The notes under the pieces are model-generated. The model made no database searches, was not told the DNA's origin, and was given only the letters and a program-made list of their open reading frames with translations. 13,101 bases of DNA, from NCBI GenBank assembly GCA_027858215.1, contig JAQIDD010000204.1, forward strand, positions 1 to 13,101, given 5' to 3'. The translations under genes were made by a program, and so were the position numbers. Shown piece after piece: positions 7,267 to 13,101 of this stretch. This DNA comes from Candidatus Delongbacteria bacterium. GTDB lineage: Bacteria; Bacteroidota; Bacteroidia; Bacteroidales; ML635J-15. Each line of letters starts with the position of its first letter. Positions within the stretch are counted from its first letter, which is position 1.

Positions 7267-8040
7267 TTATTTTTTATTTTTCATTGCCCTTAACTTGATG
7301 TTTGTCAAAACCTTTTTGGTGTATAAGGGAAAATCTCCCTTCATCATCCACCCGTAATAAGACGGGTCTTTTGAAAGCACGTCTTCGACAGGCATGTTTT
7401 TGTATTTTCCAAAATTGAAGACTTCCTGTTGTTTATCATTGTACACAATCCTTCCAGCAAAATCCGCATTTTTTTTGTGAGCTGAAAAATCTGAAAGGTA
7501 ATCAACATCTGCTTTCAAAGCGTTATAGTGTTGTATCTGTGCATCCAGTATTTCAAAAGTAGCACTTGTATCAGCCATGGCAGAATGAGCATCAACCAGC
7601 TTTTTTTTACAATAAAATTTATACGCAGCACTCAGCGTACGTTGTTCCATTTTATGAAAAATCACCTGTACATCAATGTTTTTATGGCGTTTCAGATCAA
7701 CATCCACATCGGCGCGAATAAATTCTTCGGCCAGCATGGGGATATCAAATCTATTGGAATTGAAACCAGCGAGATCACAACCTTCAATGAAACCGGCAAA
7801 TTTTTTGGCCACCTGTTTAAAGGTAGGGGAGTTTTCCACATCTTCATCTGATATGCCATGAATGCGTGTAGTTTCTTCAGGTATAGGTATTTCAGGATTG
7901 ATGCGCTGCAATTTTGATTCCTGGCTGCTATCCGGAAATATTTTTAAAAAGGCAATTTCGACAATTCTGTCCTTTGCAATGTTCATACCGGTGGATTCGA
8001 TATCAAAAAATACAAGGGGTTTTGTCAATTTAAGATTCAT
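7267..8040 (-). CDS. DEDDh 3'-5' exonuclease (DnaQ-like) with ExoX-like C-terminal domain
   Basis: A 257-residue exonuclease of the DnaQ/epsilon superfamily, expected to remove nucleotides from DNA 3' ends in proofreading or repair. Exo I is FFDIESTG with D13 and E15. Exo II is GFNSNRFDIP with D99. Exo III is DAHSAMAD with H152 and D157, which makes it DEDDh. After the catalytic domain (about 1-172) comes a linker and a small C-terminal domain with FGKYKNMPVEDVLSKDPSYYGWM (210-232), resembling the domain found at the end of exodeoxyribonuclease X-like proteins. The start is ATG at 8040. The gene follows dnaN, but a strong terminator lies between the two, only 17 bases ahead of its ATG. It may be the proofreading subunit or a separate repair exonuclease; sequence alone does not decide. 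Confidence 0.9.
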   Translation of the reverse strand: MNLKLTKPLVFFDIESTGMNIAKDRIVEIAFLKIFPDSSQESKLQRINPEIPIPEETTRIHGISDEDVENSPTFKQVAKKFAGFIEGCDLAGFNSNRFDIPMLAEEFIRADVDVDLKRHKNIDVQVIFHKMEQRTLSAAYKFYCKKKLVDAHSAMADTSATFEILDAQIQHYNALKADVDYLSDFSAHKKNADFAGRIVYNDKQQEVFNFGKYKNMPVEDVLSKDPSYYGWMMKGDFPLYTKKVLTNIKLRAMKNKK

Positions 8041-8077
8041 AAAAACAAAAAAAAGAAATCCTGGTTTTTGCCAGGAT
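8041..8077 (-). terminator. Intrinsic terminator after dnaN
   Basis: Read on the minus strand, a perfect 7-base-pair stem (ATCCTGG with CCAGGAT, at 8077-8071 and 8064-8058) closes a six-base loop. It is followed at once by a T-rich run of about 17 bases ending at the exonuclease ATG. It sits 13 bases after the dnaN stop. On the plus strand the hairpin is followed by A-rich DNA, so it is a minus-strand terminator only. Confidence 0.8.
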
Positions 8078-8090
8078 AATAAAAAATTAA

Positions 8091-9221
8091 TTAGTTATTG
8101 ATCATCATGGGCATCAATAACATAAGTATCTCTTCATCGGGGTTGTCGTTGTCTTTTGGCAAAATAAGACCAGCTCTTGTAGGATCAGAAACCTCAAGGC
8201 AAACTTCTTCTGTGCTCAGGTTAGTTAATATTTCAAGCAGGAAAAGCGACTTAAACCCAATTGTCATTTCTTCCCCTTCATATTGACATGGAATATCTTC
8301 TTTGGCTGATATGGAATAATCAATGTCCTGGGCTGAAATGTTCAATCTGTTACCGGAAATATTTAATTTAACTAGGTTGCTTGCCTGGTTTGAAAAAATT
8401 GAAACACGTTTCAGTGTGTTGTAAAACTCAACACGGTCAACTACCATTTTATAGGGGTTTTCAGTGGGTATCACTGAATTATAACTGGGGTAATTGCCTT
8501 CGATTAGCCTGCATACCATGCTAAATCCCATGAAACTAAAAATGGCGTTTTTATCATCAAATTCAAGGGTCAGTTTATCTTCTGCTTTGGTTACGATATT
8601 TTTCAATATGCCTGCCGGTTTCTTGGGCAACACAAATGATGCTTCCATATCTGCGGTGGCATCTTTACGGCGATAGCGTACCAGTTTGTGTGAATCGGAT
8701 GCCACGAAGGTCATGTTATCAGGCGAAATTTCAATCAGTACGCCGTTCATGATGGGCCTCAATTCATCATCTGCTGTTGCAAAAATGCTACTTGTAATAC
8801 CTGTAAACAATATTTCAGGCTCAACATCAATGCGATTGACCTGGTCTTGTTTTAATTCGGGAGTTTTGGGGAAGTCCTCCCCACTTTGCCCAACCAGGCT
8901 GAATTTCCCGTTTTCAGATTTGATATCTACTTTAAGGCTTTCTGTGTCAATCTGAAATGTCAGTGGTTGTTCAGGAAATTCTTTCAGGATTTCAAGGATC
9001 TTTTTTGAGTCAATCGCCACAATGGCATTTCCGTCAACACTGTCAGGTTTTATACTGGTTGTCAATGTTGTTTCAAGGTCGGAAGCCGTAATTTTCAGCT
9101 CATCATCCTCAACCTTAATCAGGAAATTGTCCAGAATCGGCAGTGTATTTTTACTGTTTACAACCTTACTTGCCAGTTGCAGTCTATTCAGCAATGCTGT
9201 ACTTGAAATTACAAAATTCAT
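8091..9221 (-). CDS. dnaN: DNA polymerase III subunit beta (sliding clamp)
   Basis: The ring-shaped processivity clamp that tethers the replicative polymerase and other DNA enzymes to DNA. From the preferred start it is 376 residues, normal for the family, with three clamp folds (about 1-120, 130-250, 250-376). The N-terminus MNFVISSTALLNRLQLASKV and the following NSKNTLPILDNF are typical of Bacteroidetes DnaN. GNAIVAIDSKKILEILK, FVASDSHKLVRYR, LIEGNYPSYNSVIP and the C-terminal EEILMLLMPM are also family segments. Two ATGs compete: 9227 (two extra residues) and 9221, which matches the family start better. It follows the DUF4340 gene with a gap of about 100 bases that contains -7-like boxes, and it ends at a strong terminator, so it probably has its own transcript. 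Confidence 0.96.
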   Translation of the reverse strand: MNFVISSTALLNRLQLASKVVNSKNTLPILDNFLIKVEDDELKITASDLETTLTTSIKPDSVDGNAIVAIDSKKILEILKEFPEQPLTFQIDTESLKVDIKSENGKFSLVGQSGEDFPKTPELKQDQVNRIDVEPEILFTGITSSIFATADDELRPIMNGVLIEISPDNMTFVASDSHKLVRYRRKDATADMEASFVLPKKPAGILKNIVTKAEDKLTLEFDDKNAIFSFMGFSMVCRLIEGNYPSYNSVIPTENPYKMVVDRVEFYNTLKRVSIFSNQASNLVKLNISGNRLNISAQDIDYSISAKEDIPCQYEGEEMTIGFKSLFLLEILTNLSTEEVCLEVSDPTRAGLILPKDNDNPDEEILMLLMPMMINN

Positions 9222-9242
9222 TGTCATAACGTTTTAAAAAAT

Positions 9243-9250
9243 CAAAGCTA
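9243..9250 (-). promoter_or_regulatory. Candidate -7 promoter box for dnaN
   Basis: On the minus strand this reads TAGCTTTG, a match to TAnnTTTG, 21 bases before the ATG at 9221. A second match, TATATTTG at 9287-9280, lies further upstream. It has two TTG triplets 12 and 15 bases ahead of it, which is shorter than the ideal -33 spacing. Either could serve dnaN. The 9228-9322 gap holds no gene. Confidence 0.4.
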
Positions 9251-9322
9251 AAAATACATATTTAATAACACGAAAAAAACAAATATATCAAATATTTATC
9301 AACAATGCTTTTTGAAACACCA

Positions 9323-10390
9323 TCAGGCCTCGCTGTTTTGCTTTATATCCTGTAATTTCACAGACAAGGGGTCAATGGTCCTGTATTGCATCACCACCAC
9401 CTCGTCATTGATAACTCCATACAAGCGATGTATATCATAAGGGTAAGGATTGGCATTGTCATCCATCAATTGTTTAAAATTCGGCCTCCGGTAACATTTT
9501 AATTCCCTGGTTTTTTGTTCATTGTCAGTTACCCTGAATATTGATACGGGCTGTAATCCGTTAAGGGAATCAAGCTTACTTGCTTGTTCGTCAGAGGGAA
9601 GCAAATATTCAAATCCCACATTTTTGAAACGGGATATTAACATTTTCACTTCAATAGTATCAAAGTCATTGACAGGCTTTCCCGATGGTATTTTTTCTAT
9701 TGTATAGTCATTGAGGCCAAGGTTTTTTATCCTGAAACTTTGGTCAGCGTTTTGTGGGTATTTAATTTCGATTTCAGCAATGTCATCAGGATCATACAAA
9801 AATGCTTTTCTGCTTCTCCATTCCTTTAAGTTTGTGTTGTATCTGGTTGTTAAATACCCTGTGAATCCAGGCAAAAACACTTCAAAAACGGCTGCTGAAT
9901 TTTCAATGAGCATGTACGTGCCCGTGTTATTCTGTGTTACCCCACCGATGTAATACACTTTTTTCAATTTATCATCCTGATAAATTTCACATTTTATTCC
10001 ATTGGCAGCGAGATCACGGAGTACATAATCCTGTTTAGCTTTCGGAACGGGACTAGCAACGTCAATCCGGGAAATCGTTTCAAGCAAAATGTCCATCAGG
10101 TCTTTTCTGGCCGTGTATTTTTCATTCACTGTCCAGGTGTCTTTGTTTTGCCTTTCGAGGAGTATTTCATTGTTTTCTTTATCCACAAGGAAAATTTTAT
10201 CTACAGCAGCAGTATCTTGTACCGCAAAATCTCTCAACACATTTAATGTTGATTTTTTTTGTTCAATGCTAAGTTTTGATTTTCCGTCATCCTCAATTTT
10301 TTTGATTTCATAACGGGTAAAAAACAAGATTACTGCTACTATCAGTAAAACCAAAAAACTGATCAGTAATATGACATTATTCTTTTTCAT
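9323..10390 (-). CDS. DUF4340 domain-containing membrane-anchored protein
   Basis: A 355-residue protein with one N-terminal membrane segment (about 6-25) after a short Lys/Asn-rich start, leaving the rest outside the cytoplasm. The body fits DUF4340: a segment on a covalent or side-chain 'lever' of the type DKIFLVDKENNEILLERQNKDTW near 63-86, then a conserved LRDLAANGIKCEIYQDD stretch and YYIGG near 145-149. No catalytic residues can be assigned and the molecular function is unknown. DUF4340 proteins are often encoded beside GldG-like (ABC_transp_aux) proteins in several phyla, and that is the case here. Its ATG lies inside the 3' end of gldG (14-base overlap), so translation is coupled. I infer that it is an accessory part of the same envelope ABC complex. 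Confidence 0.85.
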   Translation of the reverse strand: MKKNNVILLISFLVLLIVAVILFFTRYEIKKIEDDGKSKLSIEQKKSTLNVLRDFAVQDTAAVDKIFLVDKENNEILLERQNKDTWTVNEKYTARKDLMDILLETISRIDVASPVPKAKQDYVLRDLAANGIKCEIYQDDKLKKVYYIGGVTQNNTGTYMLIENSAAVFEVFLPGFTGYLTTRYNTNLKEWRSRKAFLYDPDDIAEIEIKYPQNADQSFRIKNLGLNDYTIEKIPSGKPVNDFDTIEVKMLISRFKNVGFEYLLPSDEQASKLDSLNGLQPVSIFRVTDNEQKTRELKCYRRPNFKQLMDDNANPYPYDIHRLYGVINDEVVVMQYRTIDPLSVKLQDIKQNSEA

Positions 10391-12113
10391 TTTGTGTTAA
10401 ATTTACATTTTTTGAATATCTGAATTTCCTGACTAGAATAAGAATCACGCCAAGCAAAACAATGATTATTACAGGGACAACCGTATTAAACACTGACCAA
10501 AAAACACCTTGCTCACGTACTTTGCCTTTATCGAGGAGCCGTAATTTAATTTCCCTCATTCTCAATTTTATCAATGCTTCATCTCCACAAAGGTAATTCA
10601 CAGCATTCATGAGGAATTCCTTATTGCCCGGGGTAAATTGTTGGGAATAATACCTGTCTGCTCCCAGTTGAAGTGGCTCTTTTCTTTCACCACGTTGATG
10701 CACATAATTTCGTATCATATCTCCATCGGATATTACAATCTGGCTTGTATGTTTGCTTTCTGGTTTAAAACCGATGTCTTTGTTTTTCACAAATTCCAGT
10801 GGAATCCGGCCGTCAAAATTGGATTCAAAACGCCCTTCGAGCAATACAGCAATGGGTTGTTTGCCCTCGTTAAATAGCCTCGGCAGCGGTGGTCGTCGCA
10901 ACATGTCCAAAGACACCTCAACAGGCACACCAAGTGTACGGCTGTATGGTGATGTTTTTAATAAATATGTTTTATTGATGTTATCGTCCTCACCCACGGT
11001 ATCTATGCTGCTTACAAATTGGGTTCTGATGATGGAAACAGTTTTGTTGATGATGTGATTGTTTTCTGATGATACGGCAGGAAAAAAATACCACTGCCTG
11101 GGTTCAAACTGTGGCTCTCCGCTGCGTTGATTAACGGTAATAGGAATGCTCAGGCAGTTTAAATCCTGGATCAAATCAGGGTTAATGCGCACACCATAAT
11201 TGAATAAAATATCATCCATATTGATGTCCCTTATCAAAGCCATGCTTGAAGGCTGATTTGAAAGGCTGTCCATGCTCATACCCATCCATTCAATCAACCA
11301 AAGGACTTTCCCCCCATTCATAATATACTGGTCCAGTATAAATTTATCTTTTTCACTTACTCTTTGAGTAGGTTTGGCCATAACCACTGCCTCATAATCA
11401 TCCAGGGCTCCCAGCACACCATTAATTGAAAGCCGTTCAATTTTATAGTATTCACTCAGGGAAATCATCATATCCATGGTTTGATATTCATCAAGTTCAC
11501 CATGTCCTTCAATGAAAGCTATTTTTTTAACTTCGGGATTAACCAGCCGCATCATTCCCTGCACGAACTTTTGTTCTACCCTGCTGATGGACTTGTTGAT
11601 TTTTTTATCTGATCCACCTATGCCTTCATTTTCCAGGAAATTAACGGGGTATTCATTGCCTTTATAAGACAGGAGGGCACCCGGGAATACCAATTGTTTT
11701 CTCGATGATTCAGGGCCGCCTTCCTGCAGTTCTGTTGGGATGAGGCCTTTTTCTTCAAGTTGTTTGTATATCTTGTATTGTATTTCACGGTCCTTTACTT
11801 CAAACGGATTGATAAATTCATACTCTATTTCCGGCGAATAGCGTCTGAAATCATTCAGCATTTCCCTGATTTTACGCTGTAATCTCAACAAGTCAACAGG
11901 CAGTTCTTCCGCCTCAAGATAGACTTTAACATACATGATGTCATCCAGGTCTTTTAATACTTCAATTGAAGTATCAGACAATGAATGCCTGTTTTCTTCT
12001 GTGAGATCAATCCTGAGGTACCAAATTGAACCAATAAAATTGATCAATGCAACAATCAATAAAAGAAGAATTAATTGACTTATATGTTGTTTTTTGAGTT
12101 GTTTACGATCCAT
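10377..12113 (-). CDS. gldG: GldG, gliding-associated ABC transporter auxiliary/substrate-binding-like component
   Basis: A 578-residue protein of the GldG family. It has a membrane segment at about 11-31, the typical WYLRIDLTEENRHSLSDTSIEVLKDL segment just after it, a large periplasmic region with the ABC_transp_aux-like fold, and a second membrane segment near 541-562 before a charged tail. In Flavobacterium johnsoniae GldA, GldF and GldG form an ABC transporter associated with gliding motility. Homologues also occur in non-gliding Bacteroidetes, where the cargo is unknown. The gene starts nine bases after the gldF stop, uses ATG, and overlaps the DUF4340 gene by 14 bases. The ATPase (GldA) is not encoded in this window. 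Presence of this pair alone does not show that the organism glides. Confidence 0.92.
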   Translation of the reverse strand: MDRKQLKKQHISQLILLLLIVALINFIGSIWYLRIDLTEENRHSLSDTSIEVLKDLDDIMYVKVYLEAEELPVDLLRLQRKIREMLNDFRRYSPEIEYEFINPFEVKDREIQYKIYKQLEEKGLIPTELQEGGPESSRKQLVFPGALLSYKGNEYPVNFLENEGIGGSDKKINKSISRVEQKFVQGMMRLVNPEVKKIAFIEGHGELDEYQTMDMMISLSEYYKIERLSINGVLGALDDYEAVVMAKPTQRVSEKDKFILDQYIMNGGKVLWLIEWMGMSMDSLSNQPSSMALIRDINMDDILFNYGVRINPDLIQDLNCLSIPITVNQRSGEPQFEPRQWYFFPAVSSENNHIINKTVSIIRTQFVSSIDTVGEDDNINKTYLLKTSPYSRTLGVPVEVSLDMLRRPPLPRLFNEGKQPIAVLLEGRFESNFDGRIPLEFVKNKDIGFKPESKHTSQIVISDGDMIRNYVHQRGERKEPLQLGADRYYSQQFTPGNKEFLMNAVNYLCGDEALIKLRMREIKLRLLDKGKVREQGVFWSVFNTVVPVIIIVLLGVILILVRKFRYSKNVNLTQNEKE

Positions 12114-12122
12114 AAGGTTGTT

Positions 12123-12857
12123 CTATTTCCATTTACGACTTTCCAGTACAAGTTTTGTACTCATTATAAAAATACCGATGACACTCAAAAAGTACAGGAC
12201 ATCTCTTGTGTCAATCAAACCCCTGCTGAGTGAGCGGTATTGATAATTGATACCCAGTGATTCAACAAAGTTGTTTAGGGACCCACTTGGTGCAAAATTA
12301 CTCAATTCATCAAAACCAATATACATAACGAAACATAGCACAACAGCAATCATAAAGGAAATGATTTGATTTCCCGTCAATGATGAAGCAAACAATCCGA
12401 TGGCTGTATAAATGGCTGCCAGAAAAAACAACCCAATATAAGAACCGGCAATAGCACCCATATCCATGTTTCCAGGAACCTTCCCCAGCACATATACAGA
12501 GATGAGGTACAACAATGTTGGCAATAATGCAATGATAACCAACACCAGGCCAGCCAAATATTTTGCCAACACAATCTGTAACTCTGATATAGGCCTTACC
12601 AGCAATAATTCCATGGTTTTCATGCGTTTTTCGTCAGAAATGAGCCTCATGGTTACCGCAGGCACAAGAAACAGGAAAACCCAGGGGGAAATAATGAATA
12701 ATGTGTCAATATTAGCGTAACCTGAGTCCAGAATGTTTGAGGGGCCGTGAAAAACCCACATTACCAAACCATTGATAACAAGATATAAAACCACTACAAG
12801 ATACTCGGTTACCGAATTAAAAAATGTCTTTATCTCCTTTTGTAAGAGTGTCCACAT
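12123..12857 (-). CDS. gldF: GldF, gliding-associated ABC transporter permease
   Basis: The membrane permease partner of GldG, of the ABC-2 type. From the chosen ATG it is 244 residues, close to the length of known GldF. Six membrane segments can be placed at about 19-37, 52-70, 100-122, 136-156, 163-182 and 218-236. After segment 2 comes the coupling-helix region SDEKRMKTMELLLVRPIS (74-91), which should contact the ATPase. The frame is open further upstream to a TTG at 12902, but the ATG at 12857 gives the family-like start MWTLLQKEIKTFF. A -7-like box lies between the two, which also argues for the ATG. It is the first gene of gldF-gldG-DUF4340. Confidence 0.92.
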   Translation of the reverse strand: MWTLLQKEIKTFFNSVTEYLVVVLYLVINGLVMWVFHGPSNILDSGYANIDTLFIISPWVFLFLVPAVTMRLISDEKRMKTMELLLVRPISELQIVLAKYLAGLVLVIIALLPTLLYLISVYVLGKVPGNMDMGAIAGSYIGLFFLAAIYTAIGLFASSLTGNQIISFMIAVVLCFVMYIGFDELSNFAPSGSLNNFVESLGINYQYRSLSRGLIDTRDVLYFLSVIGIFIMSTKLVLESRKWK

Positions 12858-12877
12858 ATTCCATAAAAATTTAGCCC

Positions 12878-12885
12878 CAAATTTA
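12878..12885 (-). promoter_or_regulatory. Candidate -7 promoter box for gldF
   Basis: On the minus strand this reads TAAATTTG, a full match to TAnnTTTG, 20 bases before the gldF ATG. A TTG lies 14 bases further upstream, closer than the ideal -33 spacing. Use of this box would give a very short leader and would exclude the upstream TTG start at 12902. The remaining upstream DNA to the window edge (12886-13101) is AT-rich and holds no gene that I can support. Confidence 0.45.
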
Positions 12886-13101
12886 GGCGTTTTTTTAGAC
12901 AACGTAAAATATCAGCAATTATTAGTATCCACTCTTAGTTTTATAGAGAAGATTTTTCATTCAATCATCCATACCAATCTACATTGAGTTAAAAACAGGC
13001 TTAATAAAGCAGGAAAAACATGCATAATTTATTTTCTGATATTTTAATAATTAAATCTGTCTATAAATACCTATTTTTGGGGATACCGTCCAAAGCCGGA
13101 T

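Noticed and set aside
7411..7431. QQEVF in the exonuclease as a possible clamp-binding motif
   Set aside because: It departs from the QLxLF pattern and lies in the likely first strand of the ExoX-like C-terminal domain, not in a flexible tail.
12858..12902. Upstream TTG start for gldF adding 15 residues
   Set aside because: The ATG at 12857 matches the family start, and a -7-like promoter box lies within the proposed extension.
12999..13010. Small hairpin (GCTT/AAGC) followed by T residues on the minus strand
   Set aside because: A stem of only four base pairs is too weak to call as a terminator in AT-rich DNA.
13071..13101. Short open minus-strand frame at the right edge that could be the end of another gene
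   Set aside because: Only about nine codons are visible before a TAG, another frame is equally open there, and nothing is recognisable.

Overview
The window comes from a member of the Bacteroidota (Bacteroidetes). The evidence is the gldF-gldG pair, a Bacteroidetes-type beta clamp, AT-rich leaders without clear Shine-Dalgarno sequences, and several matches to the Bacteroidetes -7 promoter element TAnnTTTG. The metabolic genes point to an amino-acid or sugar fermenter, perhaps in the Bacteroidales/Marinilabiliales range. The exact lineage cannot be fixed from this sequence.

Layout. At the left (1-1710, + strand), an AT-rich leader with a good promoter candidate precedes a GNAT acetyltransferase. 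One base later comes a fold-type III PLP amino-acid racemase of the alanine/ornithine racemase family. These two converge on a five-gene minus-strand run (6407 down to 1718) that reads pta, ackA, ptb, buk, ridA. It encodes two complete acyl-CoA to acyl-phosphate to acid plus ATP modules back to back, followed by an enamine/imine deaminase. Next, still on the minus strand, are a FAHD1-like fumarylacetoacetate hydrolase family protein (6526-7137) and a DEDDh 3'-5' exonuclease (7267-8040). Between those two lies a strange intergenic element made of two degenerate 7-base tandem tracts in inverted orientation. The last block, read from right to left, is gldF, gldG, a DUF4340 membrane protein and dnaN. 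An intrinsic terminator follows dnaN.

How the genes work together. Pta-AckA converts acetyl-CoA to acetate with substrate-level ATP. Ptb-Buk does the same for butyryl-, isobutyryl- or other branched or longer acyl-CoAs. RidA at the end of the operon suggests that the carbon may come from amino acids through reactive enamine intermediates. AckA has Ala in place of a pocket Val known to affect acyl chain length, so even the 'acetate' branch may accept larger acids. GldF, GldG and the DUF4340 protein look like parts of one ABC-type envelope complex whose ATPase is not in the window.

No gene-free stretch exceeds about 250 bases. The two edges (1-197 and 12858-13101) hold candidate promoters and no gene that I can support. 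I saw no tRNA, rRNA, CRISPR array, insertion sequence or prophage gene. Most of the window is ordinary core genome. The items most worth a second look are the heptad element at 7153-7255, the pta-ackA-ptb-buk-ridA arrangement with the AckA pocket change, and the GNAT-racemase pair.
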